Positions 47,166 through 56,445 of a stretch of DNA of 64,000 bases are shown here, piece after piece (the first letter of the stretch is position 1; every line of letters begins with the position of its first letter). This stretch comes from Chloroflexota bacterium (GTDB taxonomy: Bacteria; Chloroflexota; Anaerolineae; Anaerolineales; UBA11579): contig VRUJ01000015.1 in assembly GCA_019456165.1 (NCBI GenBank), forward strand, positions 21,029 through 85,028, read 5' to 3'. Below the pieces are notes generated by a model. The model ran no database searches. It was not told the origin of the DNA and was given only the letters and a program-made list of their open reading frames with translations. The translations under genes and the position numbers were made by a program.

Positions 47166-47671
47166 CTGATCCAAGATGGTATGCATTAAGATCTAAGCCT
47201 CGTAAAGAAAGGGTGCTTCACCAGCAGCTTCTTAGTCGAAAGATCGAATGCTTCTTCCCACGCGTCAAGAAAAACCCTGTCAACCCGCGCGCTGCCAAAA
47301 CCCGCCCTTATTTTCCGGGTTATATGTTTGTAAATGCAGATATTACCGAGCATGGTATATCTGCTTTTCAATGGATGCCATATTCGCTTGGATTAGTGGG
47401 ATTTGATGAAGAGCTAGCACCTATTCCCGATGTCATTATTTCGGCTCTGAAGAAAAAAATGGGTGAGATCATGGAAAAAGGCGGGTTAATTTTTGATCAA
47501 TTGAATCCGGGAACCCAAGTTCGAATTATTGACGGACCTTTCCGTGGTTATGATGCAATCTTTGATACTCGGTTAGACGGTCAGGATCGGGTACGCGTAT
47601 TACTGCAAATGGTGAACCACCGGCAAATACCGATTAAGATGAAAGTGGGACAGCTCGTTAAGAAAACGTAA
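47162..47671 (+). CDS. NusG-family transcription antiterminator (RfaH/UpxY/LoaP-like paralogue)
   Basis: 169 residues. NGN domain: RWYALRSKPRKERVLHQQLL and YFPGYMFVNADI. C-terminal KOW domain: GTQVRIIDGPFRGYDAIF. The size and the missing extra domains fit specialised NusG paralogues, which travel with RNA polymerase to carry it through long polysaccharide operons. It starts with GTG. Location at the front of the second polysaccharide cluster supports that role. It is unlikely to be the housekeeping nusG, which normally sits with secE and ribosomal protein genes. Confidence 0.88.
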   Translation: MTDPRWYALRSKPRKERVLHQQLLSRKIECFFPRVKKNPVNPRAAKTRPYFPGYMFVNADITEHGISAFQWMPYSLGLVGFDEELAPIPDVIISALKKKMGEIMEKGGLIFDQLNPGTQVRIIDGPFRGYDAIFDTRLDGQDRVRVLLQMVNHRQIPIKMKVGQLVKKT

Positions 47672-47733
47672 TCTCGAATCGACCTCCCGGCAAGGCGGCA
47701 AATCCGGATTACCAGATAATCAAATCGTACAGA

Positions 47734-47755
47734 CGACATTTGAAAGGAAATGTCG
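47734..47755 (+). other. Perfect hairpin after the NusG-like gene
   Basis: CGACATTT-GAAAGG-AAATGTCG, eight perfect pairs. No T-run follows; instead AAGGGCGGAGCCTGGG comes next, which loosely recalls the ops element GGCGGTAG recognised by RfaH. Could be a recruitment element or a recombination site. Confidence 0.4.
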
Positions 47756-47800
47756 AAAGGGCGGAGCCTGGGTAGGTGGTTATTAGATTTTTGTTATTGC

Positions 47801-48580
47801 TTAGAGGGGGAAACCGGAAATAGAATATTTATTGGAGTTTTTAGAGCCAGTCAAGGAGTTTGAATTCCATTTTTTTCGGTTGGAGAGAGTGTTGAGGGTG
47901 GTATTGAAAAAATGTAATGCCCGACGTTTGAGCAGCATCAGTGTTGGTGAGGCCGATTGCCTAATGCTCCATTGAGCTGATGGATAGAACTGGAGAAGGG
48001 TTGATAATATTTTTGGAGGAGGGAATATCAAACCTGATTTATTAAAAACGGATCTCGATGTAAGTTGTTGGATGGTCAGTGTAATCAGCTCTGTCCGCCT
48101 TATTCCACACCCAAGTAGAGTTGCTAATAATGCCTGATCACGCAGTCCGATATGAGTTGAGATATCTGGAGCGCTGATCAATTGTTGTGCCTGGTCGAGC
48201 GATAACCAATTACCAGTGCGCTTACCACGTTGCGGGATATTTTTCACCGATGAGAACGCAGAGGTTACAGTATCCGGCCAGATCTGAAGTTCGGATGCTT
48301 CCCGGGCCAGTTTGCGGATAGCTGCCAAGCGTATATTGATGCTGGCCTCACCTACTCCTTCATCTTGCATATTTGCGATATAAGTTTGTAGGAACAGCTT
48401 ATCGAGAACTGGTTCTTCGCACACTCGCCAGTATTCCAAGAAATCGCGAATGCCCATTTTGTACACTCTTTTGGATAGCGGGCTTGGCAGGCTGTTGAGC
48501 ACCACCCGCACCAGAATATTGATGTTTTGATGATTAGAATCCTGAAGATGGACACTTACTTTGGTAGAAGTACTTTGCAT
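47801..48580 (-). pseudogene. Truncated tyrosine recombinase (integrase)
   Basis: 259 codons. N-terminal SAM-like core-binding domain (about 40-120) and the first catalytic box, GLRDQALLATLLGCGIRRTEL, with the first Arg. After about residue 175 the family pattern is lost: no H-x-x-R, no GH box and no catalytic Tyr, and neither other frame restores them. The final 80 residues look unrelated. The start is well placed (AAGGAGA upstream of the ATG). Probably disrupted by deletion or insertion, so inactive. Confidence 0.75.
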
Positions 48581-48606
48581 TGGATTCTCCTTTTAGTATC
48601 CCCGCA

Positions 48607-48634
48607 AATAAAAATGCCCGGCGGAATGCCGAGC
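48607..48634 (-). terminator. Terminator-like hairpin in the recombinase leader
   Basis: On the minus strand GCTCGGC-ATTCC-GCCGGGC is followed by ATTTTTATTT, a typical rho-independent terminator with one G-U pair. It lies 27 bases upstream of the recombinase ATG. It may stop transcripts from further right or act as an attenuator of the recombinase gene. Confidence 0.65.
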
Positions 48635-48686
48635 AATGGTAGAATCGCAGAAGCTCTTCCTGCCGCATGTTCGGCGGGGATGGTTA

Positions 48687-48720
48687 GGCCTTACTGGGTG
48701 TTCAAGCACTCAGTAGGGCC
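48687..48720 (+). other. Long hairpin between recombinase and wzm genes
   Basis: GGCCTTACTGGGTG-TTCAAG-CACTCAGTAGGGCC, 14 pairs. On the plus strand the two imperfect positions are G-U pairs, but A-C mismatches on the minus strand, which hints at a plus-strand RNA. Position: 80 bases before the Wzm start, so a leader element or recombination site is possible. Confidence 0.5.
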
Positions 48721-48799
48721 GATTTATGGCTAAGTTATATGTTCTAATTATACCATTTAAGGGTGATTTATTGTAAGTTTTACTCTACTGTATTTGATT

Positions 48800-49681
48800 A
48801 TGGCATCCACTGAACAAACTAAGATTTCACTACCCGCAGACCAATATTGGGACATGATTATTGAGCCTCAGCGCCGCCTGTTTGACTTGCGCCTGGGTGA
48901 ACTTTGGAAATACCGCGACTTGGTGATGTTGTTTGTGCGGCGGGACTTTGTGGCCGTCTACAAGCAGACTATCCTGGGTCCGATTTGGTATTTGATCCAG
49001 CCGCTGCTGACGACAATCACATTTACTGTCATCTTCGGTAATATCGCCAAACTCCCTACCGACGGCCTGCCCCAGTTCCTGTTCTACATGTCTGGAACAG
49101 TCGTGTGGGCGTATTTTGCAGACTGTTTGAATAAGACCTCCAACACCTTTGTGCAGAACGCGGGGTTGTTTGGGAAGGTTTACTTTCCTAGACTAGCGGT
49201 TCCTGTTTCGATTCTAATCTCGAACCTGATTGCTTTTGCTATCCAATTCGGTTTTTTCATCCTTTTTGTATTGTATTTCGCCGCTCGCGGGACAGCCCTT
49301 CAGCCGGACTGGACTTGGATCGCGTTCTCCCCTGTGCTTCTGTTGATGATGGCAGGATTGGGACTGGGATTAGGTATTATCGTTTCCTCCCTCACGACAA
49401 AGTATCGCGACCTGCGCTTTCTGGTGACCTTCGGAGTGAGTTTGTTGATGTATGCTACGCCAGTTATTTACCCGGTTTCGTCAATTCCAGAAAACTTCCA
49501 GTGGATCATTCTGGCCAACCCGATGACGCCTATCGTGGAGGCTTTCCGCTACGCTTTCCTGGGTGCGGGAACGGTAAATCCAGGGCATTTGCTATATAGT
49601 TTCAGCTTTATGATAGTAGTTGTCTTTCTGGGTAGTTTGATATTCAACCGCGTCGAACAGACATTTATGGATACGGTATAG
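48800..49681 (+). CDS. wzm: Wzm-type ABC-2 polysaccharide export permease
   Basis: 293 residues, six hydrophobic segments. The family N-terminus LWKYRDLVMLFVRRDFVAVY and ILGPIWYLIQPLLTTITF are clear. It pairs with the Wzt ATPase at 52349 to export undecaprenyl-linked O-antigen or similar glycan. The start is the ATG at 48800, not the TTG two codons earlier. Unlike the usual wzm-wzt adjacency, 2.7 kb of other genes lie between them. Confidence 0.9.
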   Translation: MASTEQTKISLPADQYWDMIIEPQRRLFDLRLGELWKYRDLVMLFVRRDFVAVYKQTILGPIWYLIQPLLTTITFTVIFGNIAKLPTDGLPQFLFYMSGTVVWAYFADCLNKTSNTFVQNAGLFGKVYFPRLAVPVSILISNLIAFAIQFGFFILFVLYFAARGTALQPDWTWIAFSPVLLLMMAGLGLGLGIIVSSLTTKYRDLRFLVTFGVSLLMYATPVIYPVSSIPENFQWIILANPMTPIVEAFRYAFLGAGTVNPGHLLYSFSFMIVVVFLGSLIFNRVEQTFMDTV

Positions 49682-49693
49682 GATATTAATATT

Positions 49694-50527
49694 ATGGGAA
49701 ATAATATTCTGACCAATAAAGAGCATTACGATAGTCTTTATAGCAAAACGCAAGTTCAAACTGTTGTTGATAAGGCTCAAAGCTTTGAGGAATTTTTGGA
49801 CGATGCAATTCAGACCGATACCAGTTGGCATGGATTATATGCTGGAAACTCTAGAAACCGGTTAAAGGGAAAAAGGATCTTGGAATTAGGGTCTGGTGAT
49901 GGACTGAACGCGATTATTATGTGTTTATTGGGGGGAGATGTTACTGCAATTGATATTTCTGAGGTTACTGAGAAAATCATTAAGGAGGTAAACCGCCAAG
50001 TTGGTACCTCAGTTGAGGCTTTAACCGGAGATTTCTGCCTTATGGAGTTTAAATCAGAATCATTTGATTTTATTATTGGCAAAGCATTTTTACATCATTT
50101 GACTCATGAGTTAGAATTTGAATACCTAAAAAAAGTTGCTAAGCTGCTAAAACGAGAAGGGGAAGCACGATTTTTTGAACCTGCTATGAACAGTAAAATT
50201 TTGGATTTTATTCGCTGGTTGATACCTGTTCCAGGTCGACCTTCGTTATTGAATAAAAGAGCATTTAAGGAGTGGAAGGACAACGATCCTCATCCAGAAC
50301 GCGATAATAGCAGCCAACATTATGAAAAAGTAGGGAAATTATATTTTGAGGAAGTACAAATTGCTTTTATTGGTAGTATTGAAAGGATATGTCGTTTAAT
50401 TCCCGCAGGCAAATTCAACAGACGCTTCCGGCGATGGGCGCATCGTATTGAAACACGCCTGCCTAATTGGTTTAGGTATTTGGCAGCCCGGTCTCAGCTA
50501 ATAATTTTTCGGGCAGCGCATATATAG
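49694..50527 (+). CDS. Class I SAM-dependent methyltransferase
   Basis: 277 residues. SAM motif ILELGSGDGLNAIIMCLLGG, VTAIDISEVTEKII and FDFIIGKAFLHHL. The C-terminal half is basic and may bind a glycan or phosphate-containing acceptor. It lies 12 bases after wzm and two before the truncated wzt, so it is in the export operon. Confidence 0.82.
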   Translation: MGNNILTNKEHYDSLYSKTQVQTVVDKAQSFEEFLDDAIQTDTSWHGLYAGNSRNRLKGKRILELGSGDGLNAIIMCLLGGDVTAIDISEVTEKIIKEVNRQVGTSVEALTGDFCLMEFKSESFDFIIGKAFLHHLTHELEFEYLKKVAKLLKREGEARFFEPAMNSKILDFIRWLIPVPGRPSLLNKRAFKEWKDNDPHPERDNSSQHYEKVGKLYFEEVQIAFIGSIERICRLIPAGKFNRRFRRWAHRIETRLPNWFRYLAARSQLIIFRAAHI

Positions 50528-50529
50528 AT

Positions 50530-50751
50530 ATGTCAGATACTATCATCTCTGTCGAAAATCTCTCTAAATCTTACCGCTTGGGGCAAATTGGCACCGGCAC
50601 CTTTGCGCATGATTTGAATGTTTGGTGGGCTAGGACACGCGGCAATCCTAACCCCCTGCTGCGCATCGGCGAAACGGATCAAGACAAACGCGACAGAAAG
50701 GTAGCTGACATTAATGGGCCAAAAGGGAACAGAGCGATTAATAACACATGA
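50530..50751 (+). pseudogene. Truncated wzt: N-terminal fragment only
   Basis: 73 codons. The first 58 or so match the start of the full Wzt at 52349: ISVENLSKSYRLGQIGTG and FAHDLNVWWAR are identical, with scattered silent and replacement differences. The match ends around ADIN, before the Walker A motif; the rest is unrelated. The divergence shows it is not a fresh duplicate but a remnant of an older or different wzt allele. Confidence 0.8.
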
Positions 50752-52304
50752 AATCTATTGATTTGAAAAAATTGATTAACAAGCCCAAGCTTCTCACTGC
50801 ATTATTTGCATTAGTTGGTTTTGCATTTATGATGTTGTCTACCCAAAATTATGGTGCTGGTTTATCGCCGGATTCTGTCGAATATATCGCAGTAGCTAGA
50901 AATATTAACTCCGGTGCTGGATTAGTTTTCCATGATGGTACACCTCTAATAGTACGGCCACCTTTATATCCAGCACTTTTAGCTTTAACAAGCAATATTT
51001 TTGAAATGGATCCCGTCACCATTGCGAATATTCTCAATGCATTTATTTTTAGTTTAATTGTTTTCTTTGGAGGTCAATTAGTATTCAAATACTTATCATC
51101 TTTTACCGCTCTTGGCCTGATCGGAATGCTTATTATATTGGTTTCAACACCGCTGTTCAAAGTTTCAACGATGGCTTGGTCGGAACCTCTTTTTATTTTG
51201 TTCGTCCTAATAAGTATTCTCTTTGCAGACTCGTATTTCGAAAAGAAAGGCATACCATCATTAATTGGTTTCTCATTATTTGTCGGTTTATCATGTTTAG
51301 TTAGATATATGGGTGTCTCACTAATAATATGGGGCGCATTGATCATCCTTGTTCTCAATGTCGATACCCTGAAAAACAAAATAACACACTTGTCATTATT
51401 TACACTAATATCAGGTCTTCCTCTAGGGGCATGGCTAATCAGAAACTATGCTATTTCAGGCACCCTATTTGGGCCACGCTCTGCGTCGCCCGATACATTG
51501 TTCGGTGAACTCGTTTTTTTGTTCAATAATCTATCAGATTGGTATATCCCAGGGGTAATTGCAGACCATCGCTCATTATTAATTCTAGTAAGTGTAACTG
51601 TTGGCGTTTTTTTAGGTCTCAATCCAAAAGACAGTTGGCAAAGCGTAAGGGTTAGCCTGCAGCGAGTAAAACCTTCGATATTGTTTGTTATTACTTACAC
51701 AGCGTGTCTGATTATCATCACAACGTTAAATACGAGCCTGGAACCTATCAGCAATCGATATTTGTCTCCCATTTATATCCCTCTAACTTTGCTTTTAGTT
51801 ATCGTAGCCCATGCATTAGCCGAACCCTATCGTAGACGTTTTTCAATAATAACGGTGAATTCGTTTCTGATAATTGGTATTGCGATTTGGTTGGCATACC
51901 CATTGCACTCTACGTTTCTTGAAGTGGTAAACATTACCCAAAATGGCCAGAGATATAGTAGCAAGGCGTGGCTAGAAAGCGAGACAATTCATTACCTTCT
52001 TCAGAATCAATCGTTGGAATCCGAGTGTACGATTTACACTAATGACCCATTTGCTTCCTACATTTTAGCTCATCTTATTATCACAACAAGTCCTGCTAAG
52101 CCACAATACCCATTCCCAGAGAACGAAAATGAAATCTCAACACTTAGGGGATCTTGGCCCGAAGAAAGCAGGGCATGTCTTGTTTGGTTCGATGTGACTA
52201 ACCGACCAGACCTCTTAAATATTGATGAGTTAAAGACGGTTGCGAATCTTGCCCCAATTATGTATTTCGATGATGGTGGAATCTATTCCGTTGTAAGCAA
52301 ATAA
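50748..52304 (+). CDS. GT39-like membrane glycosyltransferase (GT-C fold)
   Basis: 518 residues with about 11 hydrophobic segments. The first outside loop has GAGLSPDSVEYIAVARN and PLIVRPPLYPALLAL, which are the catalytic-Asp and PP-Y patterns of GT39/PMT_2-type enzymes that use polyprenyl-phosphate sugars. It overlaps the end of the wzt fragment by four bases and lies between that fragment and the full wzt, so it is likely inserted. Confidence 0.82.
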   Translation: MKSIDLKKLINKPKLLTALFALVGFAFMMLSTQNYGAGLSPDSVEYIAVARNINSGAGLVFHDGTPLIVRPPLYPALLALTSNIFEMDPVTIANILNAFIFSLIVFFGGQLVFKYLSSFTALGLIGMLIILVSTPLFKVSTMAWSEPLFILFVLISILFADSYFEKKGIPSLIGFSLFVGLSCLVRYMGVSLIIWGALIILVLNVDTLKNKITHLSLFTLISGLPLGAWLIRNYAISGTLFGPRSASPDTLFGELVFLFNNLSDWYIPGVIADHRSLLILVSVTVGVFLGLNPKDSWQSVRVSLQRVKPSILFVITYTACLIIITTLNTSLEPISNRYLSPIYIPLTLLLVIVAHALAEPYRRRFSIITVNSFLIIGIAIWLAYPLHSTFLEVVNITQNGQRYSSKAWLESETIHYLLQNQSLESECTIYTNDPFASYILAHLIITTSPAKPQYPFPENENEISTLRGSWPEESRACLVWFDVTNRPDLLNIDELKTVANLAPIMYFDDGGIYSVVSK

Positions 52305-52348
52305 GATGGAATAGTCCAATTTAGGATAATTTGAATAGATATACTGAT

Positions 52349-53647
52349 ATGACAAATACTGCTATCTCTGTCGAAAATCTCTCTAAATCATATCGCTTGG
52401 GTCAGATCGGTACCGGTACCTTTGCGCATGACTTGAATGTCTGGTGGGCCAGGATACGTGGAAAGCCCAACCCCATGCTGCGCATCGGAGAAGCGGACCA
52501 CGGCAACCGCGACGGCGAAGAAATTTGGGCGTTGCGGGATATCAACTTTACGGTTAAGCAGGGAGAAGTTCTGGGGATTATCGGTAAAAATGGCGCCGGA
52601 AAGAGTACATTGCTCAAGATTCTCTCGCGTGTGACGGCTCCGACATCTGGCAAAATCAAGATCAAAGGCAGAATTGCTAGCCTGTTGGAGGTAGGTACTG
52701 GCTTTCACCCCGAAATGACCGGCCGCGAGAATGTCTACCTCAATGGCGCAATTATGGGCATGACCCGCAAAGAAATCGATGGAAATTTTGATGAGATTAT
52801 AGATTTTTCTGGTGTTGATCAATTCATCGATACTCCAGTCAAACGTTACTCCAGCGGCATGTATGTGCGCTTGGCATTCGCAGTGGCTGCCCATATGAAC
52901 CCAGAAATCTTGGTCGTGGACGAGGTACTGGCTGTGGGAGATGCCGAATTTCAGCAGAAGTGCCTTGGGAAGATGGGGGAGGTGGCAAAAGAGGGGAGGA
53001 CAGTATTGTTTGTGAGCCATAATATGGGAGCTATCCAGAGCCTTTGCCAAAACTCTCTGCTTATTGATGAAGGCTTGATAGTAGGAACAGGGAAATCAGA
53101 AGTTATCGTAACTCAGTACTTAGGGCTTATCTCATTAGAAAGTCGGACTATTTTTAGAACATCTAACAAAGATGACCATCTATGGTTAGAGCAAATTGAA
53201 CTAAAACGTAATGGGGTAGAACCTGCTTCGATTATTCAAACTGGCGATCATTTAACTATTCACTTAGTTATAAAACTATCAAAACCCTTTACGAGATTAT
53301 ATGTTGGAGTGGATTTGTTAGATGAATGGGAGAGATTGATTTTTGCTTTCCATTCCAAGGAAGCTGGCCTTATAATTTACCAAGAAATCTATCCCGAGTT
53401 AAATGTTGAGATAGATATTCCTCAATTGTTTCTACTACCTGGGCAATTTCATTTTCGAGTGGTAGTCGCAGACAGAGATGGACAACTCGTAGAAGATGTA
53501 CCTCGCGCTGTGTCATTTGATATTGTACCGAGAGATTATTCTACCCACGGGTATACTTTTAACAATAAGCATGGGCAATTATTTATACCATTTCGAATAA
53601 AAATGACATCAGGCAAAAATGTTTGGGCGAATGAAGTAGAGATTTAA
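52349..53647 (+). CDS. wzt: Wzt-type ABC exporter ATPase with C-terminal glycan-binding domain
   Basis: 432 residues from the ATG at 52349. ATPase domain: Walker A GKNGAGKST (79-87), signature KRYSSGMYVRLAFAVA, Walker B ILVVDE (about 187-192). The C-terminal ~165 residues, starting near FRTSNKDDHLWLEQIELKRN, fit the Wzt immunoglobulin-like domain that recognises the glycan's end cap. Start alignment with the fragment at 50530 (both ISVENLSKSYRLG after a short lead) supports this start. Confidence 0.9.
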   Translation: MTNTAISVENLSKSYRLGQIGTGTFAHDLNVWWARIRGKPNPMLRIGEADHGNRDGEEIWALRDINFTVKQGEVLGIIGKNGAGKSTLLKILSRVTAPTSGKIKIKGRIASLLEVGTGFHPEMTGRENVYLNGAIMGMTRKEIDGNFDEIIDFSGVDQFIDTPVKRYSSGMYVRLAFAVAAHMNPEILVVDEVLAVGDAEFQQKCLGKMGEVAKEGRTVLFVSHNMGAIQSLCQNSLLIDEGLIVGTGKSEVIVTQYLGLISLESRTIFRTSNKDDHLWLEQIELKRNGVEPASIIQTGDHLTIHLVIKLSKPFTRLYVGVDLLDEWERLIFAFHSKEAGLIIYQEIYPELNVEIDIPQLFLLPGQFHFRVVVADRDGQLVEDVPRAVSFDIVPRDYSTHGYTFNNKHGQLFIPFRIKMTSGKNVWANEVEI

Positions 53648-53684
53648 CCTACAGCATATACCATTGAAGTTTGTTAATAATTTA

Positions 53685-54275
53685 ATGCATTATATAAAAC
53701 CTCTAATCAGCTTCGGAAAGAAACGCATTTCTAAGAAATACCCCAAAACAAGATTACAAATGAAGCGTGTATTTACAGATTCTGATGATATTTCTTCATC
53801 TGCTAAATTGCCTGATGGTTTTGTTTGTATTCATTATTCTACGGGATTGGAAGATAAATGGTTGGAAATTATTAATTCAAGCGGAGAATTCTGTTATTGG
53901 AACATTGATTTACTTGAAAAGGAAATTCTTAATACCCTTATTTATCAAGGGGGAGTTTTAGTCTCTGCTGGTGATCGATATGTTGCGTGTGCAGCGATTT
54001 GTGAGCGTGATCAATTTAGACCAAATGCTTTATTAATGTACGTAATTGTGGAAAAGCAATTTCGTGGATTAGGATTGGGGAAATATATAACTCTTCAAGC
54101 TTTGTCTTCTGCTCGACTATTGGGGTATCCGGGCGTAGTTCTACGCACAGACGATTATCGTATTCCTGCAGTGAACATGTATTACCAACTTGGGTTTTTG
54201 TACGATCCCGTAGAAGGTATGTATAATAAACGTAAATGGAATGCCCTGGTCAAAAAAATCGAAACCCAAAAGTAG
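53685..54275 (+). CDS. GNAT-family N-acetyltransferase
   Basis: About 196 residues. Acetyl-CoA-binding pattern VEKQFRGLGLGKYITLQAL and the C-terminal RIPAVNMYYQLGF are diagnostic for the GNAT fold. In a sugar cluster it probably N-acetylates an amino sugar or modifies the acceptor. The start is uncertain: TTG 53664, ATG 53685 and ATG 53760 are all in frame and none has a good ribosome-binding site. Confidence 0.75.
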   Translation: MHYIKPLISFGKKRISKKYPKTRLQMKRVFTDSDDISSSAKLPDGFVCIHYSTGLEDKWLEIINSSGEFCYWNIDLLEKEILNTLIYQGGVLVSAGDRYVACAAICERDQFRPNALLMYVIVEKQFRGLGLGKYITLQALSSARLLGYPGVVLRTDDYRIPAVNMYYQLGFLYDPVEGMYNKRKWNALVKKIETQK

Positions 54276-54293
54276 AAATGTTGAAATTATTTC

Positions 54294-55448
54294 ATGCGAA
54301 TAATGCTCATTGCACCTGAAATGATAGACACCCATACCAGACGCTTCATTGAAATGCTGTTGGGAGCTAGGTATATTGTTATTTGTGTTTCCATCGATAA
54401 TCCAAAGCCCGAAGGAGATGAACGGTTCACCTTTATCAAATATCCCGAGGTCTATTTTTCTAAACGGATAAAACCAAAGATATTAAGGCGCGCACTTACA
54501 GAGTGGGGAAAAGCATTCCGATTACGACAGATCTGGCAGAAAGTGAAACCAGACATCGTCCATGTTCTCTATATTAATTTGCAAGCATATCATTCCGCTC
54601 TTGCTAGACTTAATCCACTTGTCCTCACAGCTCTAGGTTCAGATATAAATATATTTTTTGAAACAGGAAATAGTGATGTCAAGCGACGAAAGAAGATTAC
54701 CAAGGCTTTATTAACCGCAGATCATATCACGGCTGACACCCATGAGGTACTAGACCGGTGTGAGATATTATCCAATCGCCAATTAAACTCCAGCCTCTTT
54801 TTTTTTGGCATTGATCTCAACCTCTTTAAACCTCAGTCTACTCAAGATAAGGGCAGGTTACGACAAAGGCTGGGCATACCAAATAGTTCAAAAATAATAC
54901 TCAGTCCTCGGAGACTTGTTCCCAAAATGAAACATGACCTAATATTGAGGGCTTTTGCAGAACTTAAAAAGACGAGATATTTTGATACGGTAATAATATT
55001 TCGACGATTTGGTTTCCATTCTGAAATATTTGAAAAGATTATTCGCGAATTGGCCGTAGATCTAGGAATAAGTGACCAAGTAATTTGGATGGACGAGATG
55101 AACTACACGCAATTACCGGTACTCTACAGTTTGGCAGATATGATAATAAATTTTCCGGAACAAGATGGGTTACCCGTCACCTTATTTGAGGCTTCTGCCT
55201 GTAAGACACCAATCATAACTTGTAATCTTCCTTCTTATCGAGAATTTCTTATCGAGGGTACTTATTATCGTGTTGGGGTTGGAGATGTAAAAGGTCTAGA
55301 AGATGCAATGAAATCGGTGTTGGATGAAAACAATGATGATATGACAGGAAATCTACAAAAAAGTTATAATTTAGTATTCGACAAAGCCGACCAAGTAAAG
55401 TGCTTTTCAATTATTGAACAAATCTATCAAGAGTTTACAAACAACTAA
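54294..55448 (+). CDS. Family 4 glycosyltransferase
   Basis: 384 residues. N-terminus MRIMLIAPEMIDTHTRRFIE, then KPDIVHVLY, LSPRRLVPKMKHDLILRAF and PEQDGLPVTLFEASACKTPI with the paired glutamates. GT-B fold; donor unknown. Confidence 0.84.
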   Translation: MRIMLIAPEMIDTHTRRFIEMLLGARYIVICVSIDNPKPEGDERFTFIKYPEVYFSKRIKPKILRRALTEWGKAFRLRQIWQKVKPDIVHVLYINLQAYHSALARLNPLVLTALGSDINIFFETGNSDVKRRKKITKALLTADHITADTHEVLDRCEILSNRQLNSSLFFFGIDLNLFKPQSTQDKGRLRQRLGIPNSSKIILSPRRLVPKMKHDLILRAFAELKKTRYFDTVIIFRRFGFHSEIFEKIIRELAVDLGISDQVIWMDEMNYTQLPVLYSLADMIINFPEQDGLPVTLFEASACKTPIITCNLPSYREFLIEGTYYRVGVGDVKGLEDAMKSVLDENNDDMTGNLQKSYNLVFDKADQVKCFSIIEQIYQEFTNN

Positions 55449-55453
55449 ACTTT

Positions 55454-55660
55454 ATGAGATTGCTGATAATTGTGGATTCATATCCACCCCAACATACAGG
55501 AGGCTATGAATTGCGTTGCCGAGATATTGTGGATGGGTGGATAAAACGCGGGCATAATGCATTTGCGACTCGTAGTGCGATTTGCACTGAAAGATTTAAC
55601 ACAAATCTCATGTACTACCTACATCCAGGAGGAATGCCCAATGCAATTAGAAAAAATTAA
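55454..55660 (+). pseudogene. N-terminal remnant of a family 4 glycosyltransferase (copy A)
   Basis: 68 codons starting MRLLIIVDSYPPQHTGGYEL, which matches the start of the intact GT4 at 56652 (MKLLVIVDSYPPHHTGGYEL). After about 40 residues the similarity is lost and the frame stops inside the next gene's start region. Only the first beta strand and loop of the fold remain. Confidence 0.78.
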
Positions 55661-56393
55661 TAATATACTGCATGGTGTTTCGGGTATGAATTTCCATCAG
55701 GCAGAAACGATGCGGAATTTTATATTGGAAAACCGGTTTGAAAACATACTTGAATTAGGTTTTAATCATGGAGTTTCAACTTGCTATATGGCAGGAGTAT
55801 TGGATGAGCTAGGACGGGGTAGTATTACTACGATTGATCAGGAATGGACACGCAAAGCCAAACCCGATCTTGAAACCATATTAATCGAACTCGGCCTGAC
55901 TAAATATGTAACACCGATTTATGAGCCAACATCATATATATGGGCGCTGATGAAAATGCTGGAAGAAATGCCGAAACCACAATATGATTTTTGTTATATT
56001 GATGGCGCACATGATTGGTTTACCGATGGGTTTGCATTTTTCTTGGTTGACAAATTGCTAACCCCGGGAGGTTGGATCATTTTTGACGATTTTAACTGGA
56101 CTTTTGCAACTAGTCCAAGCCTAAAAAATTCCGAGCTCGTTAGAAATATGCCAACTGACGAAAAAACGACACCTCAGATTCGAAAAGTTTTTGAACTTCT
56201 CGTAGAACAACACTCTGGTTATGACGATTTTATTGTTAAAGATGGGTGGGGTTATGCTCGCAAAGTTTCCACAAAATCAAGTTCTCATATGGTCCAAATA
56301 AAAAAAGAAATTGTCTATCAACCAGTAGATGTTGGCTTAGGAAGTGTCATCCAGAAAATTTACGGAAAAATAAAACGGACAGTTTCGAAATAA
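55641..56393 (+). CDS. Class I SAM-dependent methyltransferase
   Basis: 250 residues from the ATG at 55641, which has AGGAGG ten bases upstream; a longer frame from 55557 has no support. SAM motif ILELGFNHGVSTCYMAGVL, then FCYIDGAHDWFTDG and GGWIIFDDFNW, fitting Methyltransf_24-type enzymes. It sits between two remnants of the same GT4 gene. Confidence 0.82.
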   Translation: MQLEKINNILHGVSGMNFHQAETMRNFILENRFENILELGFNHGVSTCYMAGVLDELGRGSITTIDQEWTRKAKPDLETILIELGLTKYVTPIYEPTSYIWALMKMLEEMPKPQYDFCYIDGAHDWFTDGFAFFLVDKLLTPGGWIIFDDFNWTFATSPSLKNSELVRNMPTDEKTTPQIRKVFELLVEQHSGYDDFIVKDGWGYARKVSTKSSSHMVQIKKEIVYQPVDVGLGSVIQKIYGKIKRTVSK

Positions 56394-56445
56394 TCATTTT
56401 AATATTTACATAGATGTTTGTTTATTGGATTGACAGTATTTTTCT

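Noticed and set aside
48616..48720. Integron attC-like site next to the recombinase (GTTAGGC at 48683-48689).
   Set aside because: GTTAGGC fits the R' core but no matching RYYYAAC core with the proper folded arrangement was found, and the recombinase lacks recognisable IntI features.
52388..53050. A 220-codon minus-strand frame opposite wzt.
   Set aside because: It mirrors the conserved ATPase domain and shows no recognisable domain or ribosome-binding site.
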